A model generated the notes under the pieces. That model worked only from the letters and a program-made list of their open reading frames with translations, searched no databases and was not told the origin of the DNA. Below, piece after piece: positions 1 to 7,952 of a stretch of DNA of 64,000 bases; the first letter of the stretch is position 1; every line of letters begins with the position of its first letter. The stretch comes from CAVUFH01 sp963740835 (GTDB lineage Bacteria; Actinomycetota; Acidimicrobiia; IMCC26256; PALSA-610): assembly GCA_963740835.1 (NCBI GenBank), contig CAVUFH010000003.1:248001-312000 (forward strand), given 5' to 3'. A program made the translations under genes and the position numbers.

Positions 1-94
1 CGGCGCGATCCATCGTTCGCGGATCGAAGGGCATTGCGAGCAGGCGCCGCTGCACCGTGTCGCGCAACGGGTGCTCGCTCGCGGTGGTCGTCAT
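1..94 (-). CDS. 5' end of a gene leaving the left edge, possibly a CpaF/TadA-type secretion ATPase
   Basis: An ATG at 94-92 on the minus strand opens a frame that stays open to the window edge, giving about 31 residues that begin MTTTASEHPLRDTVQRRLLA. The start codon overlaps the stop of the upstream CpaE-like gene by 4 bp (ATGA), which suggests translational coupling. In actinobacterial Flp/Tad loci a CpaE/TadZ-like protein is commonly followed by the CpaF/TadA ATPase. No diagnostic motif lies inside the fragment, so the product is inferred from position only. Confidence 0.45.
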   Translation of the reverse strand, partial: MTTTASEHPLRDTVQRRLLAMPFDPRTMDRA

Positions 95-789
95 GCGGCC
101 CGGCCCTCCCGTCCGGAACAGCCCACGCGAGCCAGGACTTCGCGGGCGGGCTTGGCGAGCGCGTCCGGGAGCCGAACCGGGAACACACCGGCATCGACGA
201 CGCGCGCCACCGAGGACCGAACGGACACCGTCGCGAGCACCGGGAGGCCGAGCACGTCGGCGACGTCGCGCGCGCCGAGCGCGCGCCCGGACTCCTCGAC
301 GAGAACCACGCCGGTCGCGCGGGCGGTCGGCGCCATGCGCACCGCGCGGCGGAGCGCGAGGTAGCAGCCGCGCACGACGAGGACCGTCGCATCGGCGACG
401 TCGAGCAGCGCTTCGAGCGGCGCGGCTTCGGGGACGCCGACGTCCACGACGGTCGGTGCGGGGTGCTCGCGCAGCGCGACACCGAGCGCGGCGCCGACTT
501 CCGGCGGTACATCGGTGAGGTCCTCGCGGCCGGCCGGGAGCAAGGTGACACCGTGCGCCGCAGGCAACCCGAGCCGTTCCAAGGCGTCGACGGGCGCGTC
601 GACGCCGACGCCCAACCACTCGCGCAGCCCCGTAGGCGGGTCGGCCGCGAGACCGAGGATCGACGGCTGATCACCGTCGAGATCGGCGAGCCGAACCCCT
701 TCGATACCTCGCGCGAGCGACAACGCGCACGCGGCCGCGAACACGGACGTTCCCGAGCCGCCTTTCGGCGACCAACAACAGACGAGCAC
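91..789 (-). CDS. CpaE/TadZ-like ParA-family ATPase
   Basis: A P-loop ATPase of the ParA/MinD superfamily. A deviant Walker A (SPKGGSGTS) lies at the N-terminus, followed by an aspartate-rich strand (LADLDGDQPS) and a later VVDVGVP segment. The frame is open further upstream, but a GTG at 789 preceded by GGGAGGGG is the best start and gives about 232 residues beginning just before the P-loop. The receiver-like domain of classical CpaE is missing, as in many actinobacterial TadZ-like proteins. The likely role is localisation of a Flp/Tad pilus or secretion apparatus; this rests on the family and on the coupled downstream gene. It could equally be another ParA-like protein. Confidence 0.7.
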   Translation of the reverse strand: MLVCCWSPKGGSGTSVFAAACALSLARGIEGVRLADLDGDQPSILGLAADPPTGLREWLGVGVDAPVDALERLGLPAAHGVTLLPAGREDLTDVPPEVGAALGVALREHPAPTVVDVGVPEAAPLEALLDVADATVLVVRGCYLALRRAVRMAPTARATGVVLVEESGRALGARDVADVLGLPVLATVSVRSSVARVVDAGVFPVRLPDALAKPAREVLARVGCSGREGRAA

Positions 790-960
790 GACCCCTCCCG
801 TAATGAGCGAGACCCCAAAGGACATTGGGGAGCGTGTCGTGAAGTCGCGATCGGTCCTGTGCGAGTGCACGGTGATGCCGAAGATCTGCGCCCGAAGCGA
901 CGGGCGAGAAACGCGAAAGACACGCCGGGGAAGGGCGGGGGAAGTCCCGACAAGCTATGG

Positions 961-982
961 CCTCGACGCGTACGCGTCAAGG
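961..982. promoter_or_regulatory. 22-bp near-perfect palindrome in a divergent promoter region
   Basis: Two 11-bp arms meet at 971/972 with one mismatched pair (C964 against A979); the core is GACGCGTACGCGTC. It lies in the gap between the CpaE-like gene (minus) and the HAD phosphatase (plus), 27 bp before the latter's ATG. A dimeric-regulator operator is the natural reading. No matching regulator was identified in the window. Confidence 0.4.
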
Positions 983-1009
983 GGTGCACGACTTCTACGC
1001 TACTGAGCG

Positions 1010-1807
1010 ATGGAGGCGGCGTTCTTCGATCTCGACAAGACGATCATCGCGACCAGTTCGGTGATGGCGCTCGGCGGTCCGCTGTACCGCGAAGGACTCA
1101 TCTCCAAGCGCACGATCGTGCGCGGCATCTACGCGCAACTCGTCTACATGGTCGTCGGCGCCGACGAAGAGAAGATGGAACGCATGCGCGAAGCGATGCT
1201 CACGCTCACGAAGGGCTGGGACCACGCGCGCGTCAAGGAGATCGTGCGCGAGACGCTCGACCAGGTCATCACGCCCGTCATCTACGCCGAAGCGTTAGAG
1301 CTCATCGAGGAGCACAAGCGCGCCGGACGCAAGACCGTGATCATCTCTTCGTCACCGATCGAGACCGTCGAGGCGATCGGTGAGCACCTCGGCGTGGATG
1401 ACGTCATCGCGAGCCGGGCTCGCATCGGCCCCGACGGCCGTTACACCGGCGAGCTCGAGTTCTACGCGTACGGAGCGCACAAGGCGGAAGCCATTCGCGA
1501 GATGGCGGTGCGCGAAGGCATCGATCTCGCGCGCAGCTACGGCTACTCCGACTCGATCACGGATCTCCCGATGCTCGAGCTCGTCGGCAACCCGGTCGCG
1601 GTCAACCCCGACAAGGAACTGGCGCGAGTGGCGCGCGATCGCGAGTGGGAGACGGTCACGTTCGAGCGACCGGTTCGGCTCCGCGATCGAGTGCCGGTGC
1701 CACCGAAGGGTCCGACGATCGCGGCCGGAAGTGCACTCGCAGCCGTGGGCACCGGCTTCGCCGTCTACATGTGGTTGCGGCGCCGGAGCGAGACGGCGCG
1801 CGCCTGA
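1010..1807 (+). CDS. HAD-superfamily IB phosphatase with C-terminal membrane anchor
   Basis: 265 residues. The HAD nucleophile motif DLDKT is at residues 7-11, motif II is the SSSPIETVEAI segment, and the acidic motif appears as YSDSITDLPML followed by NPVAVNPD. This is the subfamily IB arrangement (SerB-like, TIGR01490 type), in which a helical cap lies between motifs I and II. The last 30 residues form a hydrophobic helix ending in WLRRRSE, which would anchor the enzyme to the membrane with the catalytic domain in the cytoplasm. The substrate is unknown; family members dephosphorylate phosphoserine or lysophospholipid-type monoesters. It is divergent from the CpaE-like gene. Confidence 0.85.
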   Translation: MEAAFFDLDKTIIATSSVMALGGPLYREGLISKRTIVRGIYAQLVYMVVGADEEKMERMREAMLTLTKGWDHARVKEIVRETLDQVITPVIYAEALELIEEHKRAGRKTVIISSSPIETVEAIGEHLGVDDVIASRARIGPDGRYTGELEFYAYGAHKAEAIREMAVREGIDLARSYGYSDSITDLPMLELVGNPVAVNPDKELARVARDREWETVTFERPVRLRDRVPVPPKGPTIAAGSALAAVGTGFAVYMWLRRRSETARA

Positions 1808-1813
1808 GCCGAG

Positions 1814-1888
1814 CTACGCGCTGCGGACCTTCTTGGCGAGCAGGGCACCGAGCGCGACCAGGACGACGAGCAACAGCAGTTTCTTCAC
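1814..1888 (-). CDS. 24-residue single-pass membrane micropeptide (DLW-39-like N-terminus)
   Basis: A GTG start at 1888 with a strong GGAGGAGGA ribosome binding site a few bases upstream opens a short frame, MKKLLLLVVLVALGALLAKK..., ending at TAG 1814. The product is a lysine-flanked hydrophobic helix. It resembles the N-terminus of the small actinobacterial DLW-39 proteins but lacks their C-terminal DLW motif. It lies between the stops and starts of the HAD and RsbU-type genes. The strong binding site and clean hydrophobic pattern support translation; the function is unknown. Confidence 0.55.
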   Translation of the reverse strand: MKKLLLLVVLVALGALLAKKVRSA

Positions 1889-1945
1889 GGATCCTCCTCC
1901 GGAATGCGGCGCTCGGAGACTAGCGATTCGCGATGCGTCCCCGCG

Positions 1946-3124
1946 TCAGGGATTGCGCCAGTTGACGAGCAACATCGTCGCGTCGTCGTGCAAGGGTGCG
2001 GGGTTGTGCTCGTACAGGCGCAGCACCAACCGCCGGACCGTCTCGGCCGGCGCGAGCTCGTCGGCGGCGGCCCGGGTGAGGTAGTCGGCCAGTCGTTCCT
2101 CACCGAAGAAATAGCCGTCGGCGCTGCGGGCTTCGGTGACGCCGTCTGAGTAGCAGAAGATCGCGTCGTCGGGTTCGAGCTGCACCTCGGACACCGCCGG
2201 CGCAGGACCACCGAGACCGAGCGGCATGCCGGGTGGCGACTCGAGCGTCGCGACGACCTTGCCACCCCGCACGAGCATCGGGAGTGGGTGCCCTGCGGTG
2301 AGCCAGCGGAGGCTCCCGTGCTCGATGTCGAGTTCGGCCATCAGCGCGGTGACGAACCAGCTCTCTCCGAACTGCTCCGTGAGCGCAGCGTCGATCGCCG
2401 TGGCGGTGTCGGTCAGGTCGTAACCTGACCGCCGGCAGTTGCGATACGCCGCGATCGCGAGGTTCGCGAGCTGACACGCGCGCAACCCGTGTCCGACCGC
2501 GTCGAACATCGCGACATGCGCGATGTCGCCGTTCACCGCGTAGTCGAAGGCATCTCCGGCGATCTCGTACGCCGGCTCCAGCATGCCGGCGATGCGCACC
2601 CTCGGCGTCGACATCGTCAACGGCGGCAACAGCGACCACCGGAACTCGGCCGCAAGATCCATCGCCTCGAGCCGGCGTGCGATCTCGAAGCCGTCGGTGT
2701 ATGCGCGCTTGCTCACGACGAGCCCGGCCGCCACCGCGGCGAGCACGCGCGCGTCCTCGAGGAGGTCCTCGGACGCGCTGTCGACGACGGCGGTCAACAC
2801 GCCGATCCGATCCTCGCCGTCGACCAGCGTCACGTACACCCGGTGCGCGTCGCCCTCCTCGACGATGTGCCCCCGACTCCGGCGGTAGGCGTCGCCGGGC
2901 AACGTGGCGTCCACCGCATGACGCGTATTGGTCGTGAGGCTGCTGAGGTGCACCTGCTGCCGGTCGATGAGCAGGAGCTCGACGTCACGGAACCCGGCGC
3001 GGGCCGCCTCTTCGGCGACGAGATGGGGCACCTGGTCGGGCTCGAGTTCGTGGGCGCGCTCCAACAACGCACGAACGACTTCTTCGACACTGGCATCGAC
3101 GGACCCGGCCACGCGCGGCAACAC
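1946..3124 (-). CDS. RsbU/SpoIIE-type PP2C serine phosphatase
   Basis: 392 residues from a TTG at 3124 (a GTG at 3112 is also possible). The C-terminal half is a SpoIIE-type PP2C domain: EIAGDAFDYAV and FDAVGHG carry metal-binding aspartates, and YSDGVTEARS is the last signature. The N-terminal ~170 residues resemble a GAF-like sensor (LLLIDRQQVHLSSL). Such proteins dephosphorylate anti-sigma-factor antagonists in partner-switching stress pathways. No RsbV/RsbW partner is nearby, so the target is unknown. It is divergent from the TetR gene across a 129-bp gap holding a candidate operator. Confidence 0.85.
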   Translation of the reverse strand: MLPRVAGSVDASVEEVVRALLERAHELEPDQVPHLVAEEAARAGFRDVELLLIDRQQVHLSSLTTNTRHAVDATLPGDAYRRSRGHIVEEGDAHRVYVTLVDGEDRIGVLTAVVDSASEDLLEDARVLAAVAAGLVVSKRAYTDGFEIARRLEAMDLAAEFRWSLLPPLTMSTPRVRIAGMLEPAYEIAGDAFDYAVNGDIAHVAMFDAVGHGLRACQLANLAIAAYRNCRRSGYDLTDTATAIDAALTEQFGESWFVTALMAELDIEHGSLRWLTAGHPLPMLVRGGKVVATLESPPGMPLGLGGPAPAVSEVQLEPDDAIFCYSDGVTEARSADGYFFGEERLADYLTRAAADELAPAETVRRLVLRLYEHNPAPLHDDATMLLVNWRNP

Positions 3125-3217
3125 CCTTCACGTGAACAACGCTGCAACGTACCCACCCCGCACGCCGGCCAAAGACCCCGGCCGTCGCCATCGCACGTCG
3201 GCGGCACGGACTCGCGC

Positions 3218-3245
3218 CTTTACAGGTCAGGCTGCGCGTGTAACT
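3218..3245. promoter_or_regulatory. Candidate autoregulatory operator of the downstream TetR gene
   Basis: CTTTACAG (3218-3225) is followed, at the same 28-bp span as the perfect inverted repeat at 7907-7934, by a degenerate right half TGTAACT (3239-3245). The left half matches that repeat 8 of 8 and the right half matches its TGTAA core. The site ends 8 bp before the TetR start codon, the usual position for TetR autorepression. The common spacing is seen directly; binding is inferred. Confidence 0.5.
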
Positions 3246-3253
3246 GTCGAGAG

Positions 3254-3829
3254 GTGTCCGGCCGGTCGACGAGCAGGGAAGCGATCCTCGCCGCGACCCG
3301 ACAAGCGATCGTCGAGCGTGGTGCCCGGAAGCTCACGCTGTCGGCGATCGCGGCCGCCGCGGGCGTGTCCCGCCCGACGCTCTACCGGTGGTTCCCGACC
3401 AAGGCCGACCTCTTCGCCGCCATTGTCGTCTACGAAGAAGAGCAATTCGACGTCGGGCTCCGCGCAGTCGTCAGCGCGCACCGGAGCCCGGCGCGCCGGC
3501 TCGACGCGGCGCTGCACTACCTCGTGACCTATCTCGACGGATCGCTCGGACCCGATCCAATCGGCGCCGATCCGGAATTCGCGCTGCAGTCGCTCGCGCG
3601 CTCACTTCCCGTCCAGGTCGAGTCACTGGTGCGGCTGCTCGGCGACGCGTTCGAGCAGGTACCGGCGGTGCGCAGCCGCGCGTTGTCGAGCGAGGACGCC
3701 GCGGAGTTGTTCCTGCGGCTGGCCTACTCGCAGTACCTGGTGCCCGACCCCGCGCCCGAAGTGCTCCTGGCCAACCTGCGGCGCTTCGCCGGTCTCACGC
3801 GCGGGTCCGCCGTCCGCGCGACCGGCTGA
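3254..3829 (+). CDS. TetR-family transcriptional regulator
   Basis: 191 residues from a GTG at 3254 preceded by GAGAG. The N-terminal helix-turn-helix is clear (LTLSAIAAAAGVSRPTLYRW, then FPTKADLF), followed by an all-helical ligand-binding domain. It is convergent with the FadD-like ligase (2 bp between stops), which places it at the end of the P450/FadD module. A half-site pair like that in its own promoter recurs at the divergent promoter of the module, so it probably represses that module until a fatty-acyl or terpenoid/steroid-like ligand binds. The ligand is unknown. Confidence 0.88.
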   Translation: MSGRSTSREAILAATRQAIVERGARKLTLSAIAAAAGVSRPTLYRWFPTKADLFAAIVVYEEEQFDVGLRAVVSAHRSPARRLDAALHYLVTYLDGSLGPDPIGADPEFALQSLARSLPVQVESLVRLLGDAFEQVPAVRSRALSSEDAAELFLRLAYSQYLVPDPAPEVLLANLRRFAGLTRGSAVRATG

Positions 3830-3831
3830 GC

Positions 3832-5466
3832 TCACTGCAGCAAGTTGGCGCGCTGATTCCCTTCGAACTCGGCGCGGAGCGCGTCGGCATCGGCCGGGGT
3901 GAATGGCTCGTACGTGTCGGTGCGCGGCGCGCGCCAGAACAGCGGGTCGGAGCTCTCCCACCGTTCGGCACGCAGTGGCCGCTTGTCGATCTTGTCTGTC
4001 GCACCGACCGGCAGGTCGTCGACGACGCGCACGTACCGCGGCGCCCACTTGGTACCCAGGTCGCGCTGCTCGCGGAGGAACGCCGCGAATGCTTCCGGGT
4101 CGAAGTCGACGCCGGGCAGCAGCTCGATCGCGGCCATCACCTGGTCGCCGGTCCTGCTGTCGGGCACTGCATAGACGGCGACACCGTCGGCCCCGGGGAA
4201 CCGAGCGAGGATGCGTTCGATCGGCGCCGCCGCGAAGTTCTCGCCGTCGACGCGGATCCAGTCGGCGTTGCGGCCGGCGAACCAGAACACGCCGGCTTCG
4301 TCGCGGTAGCCGAGATCGCCGGACCAGTACCAGCCGTTGCGAGTGCGCTCGGCGTCGGCCTCCGGGTTGTTGTAGTAACCCTCGAAGCGCGCCGTGGCAG
4401 TGCGACTGACGAGCTCGCCGATCGCGTCGCCCGCGTTCAGCAGCTTGCCGTGCTCGTCGTAGCGCGCGCTCGGCTTCTCCTCGGCAGTCGCCGGGTCGAG
4501 GATCACGACATCGATGCCGTCCATCGGCCGGCCGAGTGATCCCTTCGGCAGCGTCGGATCGGGGATCAGGATGATGGCGTTCTCGCTGGAGCCGTAGCCC
4601 TCGATCACCGGCACGCCGAAGCGCTTCTTGAACGCGCGCACGTCTGCCGGGGCCGTCTCGGGCCCGAGCACGTACTTGATGGAGTGGTTGCGATCGTCTG
4701 CGGACTCGGGCGTCGACAGAATGTGATTGAGCGCGCGACCAACGGTATTGAAGTAGGTGACGCCGTAGCGCTGCACATCGGGGAGGAACGCGGACGCCGA
4801 GAACTTGCGCCGCAGCGCGATCGTCGCGCCGGACCGCAACGCGTAGAAGAGGTTCGCGTTGAGGGCGTTCCCGTGATAGAGCGGCATCGCGCAGTAGAGG
4901 ACGTCGGTCGACTCGAACATCGCGTTCGGCACCGCGCGTGCCGCGCGCCCTTGGGTCATCCGAACCGCTTTGGGCGCCCCGGTGGATCCGGACGTGAACA
5001 GCAACGCGAACAGCGCCTCGGGATCGGGTGCGCCGAGCGAATCCCGCGCGCCGCCCGCGACTGCTTCCGCGGCGCGGGCGACTGCCGCGGCCCACGCCGG
5101 ACTGTCGATGTCGAGGATGCGGTCGCTCGGGAGGTCGAGCGGGATGTCGTCCAGCAACGGCCGCATCGAGGCGTCGGTGATGATCAGCTGGCAGTCGGTG
5201 TGGTTGATGTCGCGGGCGAGCTCGGTACCACGGCGCGTCGGATTGATGCCGACGACTGCCGCGCCCGCGAGCCCGGCGCCCGTCAACAGGAAGACGAACT
5301 CGGGCACGTTCTCGAGCAGCAGGCCGACGTGGAACGGTGCGGGCTGCCGCAGTTGCACAAGCAGCTCGGCACGCGCGCGCGCTTCGGCGACGACCTCGCG
5401 CCACGACCATCGTCGATCTTCGTAGAGCAGGCCATCGGTGTCGTCGTCAGCGCGGCTGAGCACCAA
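3832..5466 (-). CDS. FadD17-like acyl-CoA synthetase (AMP-binding)
   Basis: About 544 residues. The ATP-binding P-loop TSGSTGAPK, the GYGSSENAI motif, the hinge region and the C-terminal catalytic lysine segment (GATDKIDKRPLR) mark an ANL-family ligase. NPTRRGTELARDI resembles mycobacterial FadD17, a cholesterol-regulon ligase; that substrate is an analogy only. The start is unclear: homology-like residues (TFAELV) lie upstream of the TTG at 5466 without an in-frame start, while an ATG at 5495 overlapping the P450 stop (TAATG) is out of frame. A one-base loss between 5467 and 5492 would explain both. Confidence 0.87.
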   Translation of the reverse strand: MVLSRADDDTDGLLYEDRRWSWREVVAEARARAELLVQLRQPAPFHVGLLLENVPEFVFLLTGAGLAGAAVVGINPTRRGTELARDINHTDCQLIITDASMRPLLDDIPLDLPSDRILDIDSPAWAAAVARAAEAVAGGARDSLGAPDPEALFALLFTSGSTGAPKAVRMTQGRAARAVPNAMFESTDVLYCAMPLYHGNALNANLFYALRSGATIALRRKFSASAFLPDVQRYGVTYFNTVGRALNHILSTPESADDRNHSIKYVLGPETAPADVRAFKKRFGVPVIEGYGSSENAIILIPDPTLPKGSLGRPMDGIDVVILDPATAEEKPSARYDEHGKLLNAGDAIGELVSRTATARFEGYYNNPEADAERTRNGWYWSGDLGYRDEAGVFWFAGRNADWIRVDGENFAAAPIERILARFPGADGVAVYAVPDSRTGDQVMAAIELLPGVDFDPEAFAAFLREQRDLGTKWAPRYVRVVDDLPVGATDKIDKRPLRAERWESSDPLFWRAPRTDTYEPFTPADADALRAEFEGNQRANLLQ

Positions 5467-5494
5467 CTCGGCGAAGGTCGCGGGGCGCGGTCCA

Positions 5495-6694
5495 TTAGCC
5501 GTCCCACGCGAGCGGCATCGAGTGCATGCCGCGCACGAGACTCGACGCGACCCATTGCGGCTCGCCGGCGACGACGTAGTTCGGGTGGCGCCCCAACATC
5601 TCCTCGAACAAGATGCGAGCCTCCATACGGGCGAGCGCGGCGCCGAGGCAGAGGTGCTCCCCGAAGCCGAACGCGAGATGCGGAGGGTTCGGATCGCGGT
5701 GAATGTCGAAGACGTTCGCGGTCGGCCCGAATGCCCCTTCGTCGCGATTTCCTGAGGCGTAGAGCATCACGAGGTAGTCCAGCTCCTTGACCTCCACGCC
5801 ACCGATGACGGTGTCGGCTGTCACGGTGCGGGCGAACGCCTGGATCGGGGTGACCCAGCGCAGGCACTCCTCGACCGCGCCGGGGATCAGTTGCGGGTCG
5901 GTGACGAGCTCCGCGCGTTGTTCGTCGTGCTCGAACAGCGCGAGCGTTCCGCCGGAGATCAACGTGCGGGTCGTTTCGTTGCCGGCGACGAGGAGCGCAA
6001 GCAGGAAGATCAGGAGCTCGTCACGGTCGAGCGAACGGCCGTCGACCTCCGCGCCGACGAGGACCGAAACGACATCATCGCCGGGCGTCGCCTGCTTCGC
6101 CGCGATGTGCTCCATGAGGTACACGAAGAGCTCACCCGTTGCCCCGGCGGTCTCCTCCGGTGGCTTGTCGGTCGCCTCGATCGTCGCATCGGACCAGCGC
6201 CGGAAGTCGGGGCGGTCACCGTCGGGGATGCCGAGCAGCTCTGCGATCACCATCAGCGGGAACGGTGCGGCCACCAGGTCGACGAAGTCGAACACACCCG
6301 AATCCGGCGTTCGATCGAGCGCGGTGCACGCGAGCTCGCGAATGCGCGGCGCGAGGTTCGCGATCGCTCGGGGCGTGAACTCGCGGTTCACGAGCTTGCG
6401 GAAGCCGACATGGTCGGGTGGATCCATGTGCAGGATCGACGGCGCCTTCGCGGGCTTCTCCCACGTGCGCATCGGATCGTTGACGAGGGCGCCCATCGAC
6501 GAGCAGAAGCGCGCGGGATCGCGGGAGATCTCGCGGATGTCGTCGTAGCGCGCGATCGTTCGCATGCCCGGCGCGAACTCGTGCACCGGCGCGTCGCGGC
6601 GCAGGTCGCCGAGGACCTGGTAATAGTCGGGTCGCAGGTAGTAGCCGGGCACCGTCGGATCAGCGGGCAACACGTCTCTGGGCTCCTCGTTCAT
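5495..6694 (-). CDS. Cytochrome P450
   Basis: 399 residues from ATG 6694. It has the I-helix oxygen-activation motif AGNETT, the K-helix ExxR (EECLRW), and the haem loop FGFGEHLCLG with cysteine 349 as thiolate ligand. It is a soluble bacterial class I P450 needing ferredoxin and reductase, neither of which is in the window. It sits 10 bp after the 390-aa gene and before the FadD-like ligase, so the three probably form one operon that oxidises and CoA-activates a hydrophobic substrate. The CYP family cannot be assigned by eye. Confidence 0.93.
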   Translation of the reverse strand: MNEEPRDVLPADPTVPGYYLRPDYYQVLGDLRRDAPVHEFAPGMRTIARYDDIREISRDPARFCSSMGALVNDPMRTWEKPAKAPSILHMDPPDHVGFRKLVNREFTPRAIANLAPRIRELACTALDRTPDSGVFDFVDLVAAPFPLMVIAELLGIPDGDRPDFRRWSDATIEATDKPPEETAGATGELFVYLMEHIAAKQATPGDDVVSVLVGAEVDGRSLDRDELLIFLLALLVAGNETTRTLISGGTLALFEHDEQRAELVTDPQLIPGAVEECLRWVTPIQAFARTVTADTVIGGVEVKELDYLVMLYASGNRDEGAFGPTANVFDIHRDPNPPHLAFGFGEHLCLGAALARMEARILFEEMLGRHPNYVVAGEPQWVASSLVRGMHSMPLAWDG

Positions 6695-6704
6695 TCGCGG
6701 GTCC

Positions 6705-7877
6705 TCACATGAACGACGATTGCTCGTCGAGTCCGAGCTCAGGGTGTGGGCCGGCGAGGATGCTCTGCAAGTTGCCGACACCGGTGCCCCCGCCCACCGG
6801 ATCGTCGACCCGGACGATGCAGTCGCGCAACTGGTGCAGGCGCCGGGCGGCTTCGTATGTCGTGCAATCTGCGATGTGCTCGCCGTCGAGATGAGCCTGC
6901 CCGCGCCACTCGCCGTGCCAATGCCCGTCGAAGCCGAAATACAACCCGGCACCGAGGTGGAAGCCGGTGGCGGAGAGCGCGGTGATCGTGAGGTCTCGGG
7001 CGGTGCCGTCGCTCATCGTCGCGTGCAGGACCCCGCCGCGCAGCCGACGGTTCACCGGATCGACGTCGAGGTCGGGGACGAGCGCGGCATAGGGCTCGCG
7101 GCGACCGTTCGCGTGTTCGAACCCACCCTGCAGCTCGATGCGGTGCCAACCGCCGAACGCGTGCCGTTGATAGTAGGTGTGCAGGCCGTAGCGCGAGCCA
7201 TCGGGACGCGTCATGAGGATGGGCGACCAGATCACCGTCGTCGCGACGTTCGCCGGCACCGGCGCCGGGGCGATGTCGGTGCGCGGGACCCCGACTTGAT
7301 AGCGAACGCCCCACGAGTGGTCGCGGGTCGACACCCACGTGGCTTCCGCGAACTCGATGCGATCACCCTCGACCTCGAGCCAACCGTGTGCGGTGCCGAT
7401 GTGGTGGTAGCGCGCGATGTCGGCATCGATGCGCCGCCCGTCGCGGGCCCGATGCACCTCGTGGTTCTCGAGCACTGTGGGCACGACGCCTTCGAAGATC
7501 CACTCGAACGAGACCGGCTGCGCGTCGTTCACGTCGAGCGCGAAGCGGATGACGCGCATGGGCTCGAGCACCTCGTAGCGCATTGGCCCGACCGCGGTCG
7601 TGTCGCCGTCGACGCCGAGCTCGCGACTCGCACGGACCGTCCATTGCTCCGTACCGCGCGACACGCCGGCGTACGCATCCATCACGCCGCGGTTCGGATA
7701 CTTGCCGAGACCGAAGCCGAGGGAGATCGAGCCGTCGTTCGCGGCGGCCATCGCGCAGATCTTCTCGGTCCACGAGCGGTCCGACTGCGAAACGGTCGCG
7801 AACGTGTCGACGATCTGGTGCGCCAGGAGCTCGTCGAGCGGTCCGAGGGGCCCGAGCGCGGTCACGTTGCCGGGCAC
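6705..7877 (-). CDS. Conserved protein of unknown function in the P450 module
   Basis: About 390 residues if translation begins at the GTG at 7877; no better in-frame start exists between it and the operator. The protein is rich in beta-strand-like and tryptophan-containing segments (WGVRYQVGVP, GFDGHWHGEWRG, HHIGTAHGWLEVEG) and resembles the two-half beta-barrel proteins often encoded beside actinobacterial P450 and acyl-CoA genes. I recognise no catalytic motif. Its place as first gene of the operon, opposite an APH-fold kinase, suggests a role in handling the same hydrophobic substrate. Confidence 0.7.
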   Translation of the reverse strand: MPGNVTALGPLGPLDELLAHQIVDTFATVSQSDRSWTEKICAMAAANDGSISLGFGLGKYPNRGVMDAYAGVSRGTEQWTVRASRELGVDGDTTAVGPMRYEVLEPMRVIRFALDVNDAQPVSFEWIFEGVVPTVLENHEVHRARDGRRIDADIARYHHIGTAHGWLEVEGDRIEFAEATWVSTRDHSWGVRYQVGVPRTDIAPAPVPANVATTVIWSPILMTRPDGSRYGLHTYYQRHAFGGWHRIELQGGFEHANGRREPYAALVPDLDVDPVNRRLRGGVLHATMSDGTARDLTITALSATGFHLGAGLYFGFDGHWHGEWRGQAHLDGEHIADCTTYEAARRLHQLRDCIVRVDDPVGGGTGVGNLQSILAGPHPELGLDEQSSFM

Positions 7878-7906
7878 GATCGCGAGTTGTCTGTCACCGG
7901 CGTGAT

Positions 7907-7934
7907 CTTTACAGTCATCGGCATGACTGTAAAG
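7907..7934. promoter_or_regulatory. Perfect 12-bp inverted repeat, likely TetR operator
   Basis: CTTTACAGTCAT (7907-7918) and its exact complement ATGACTGTAAAG (7923-7934) flank a CGGC spacer. It occupies the divergent promoter between the unknown/P450/FadD operon (minus) and the phosphotransferase (plus), 29 bp and 18 bp from their starts. The same outer half-site recurs at the same span in front of the TetR gene at 3254. A dimer-of-dimers or extended TetR site is the most economical reading. Confidence 0.7.
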
Positions 7935-7952
7935 GTTGGGTAGGAGGTTCGG

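Noticed and set aside
34..1383. 449-residue plus-strand frame at the left end
   Set aside because: Arginine- and glutamate-rich antisense shadow of the CpaE-like and HAD genes, with no family motif; high GC keeps such frames open.
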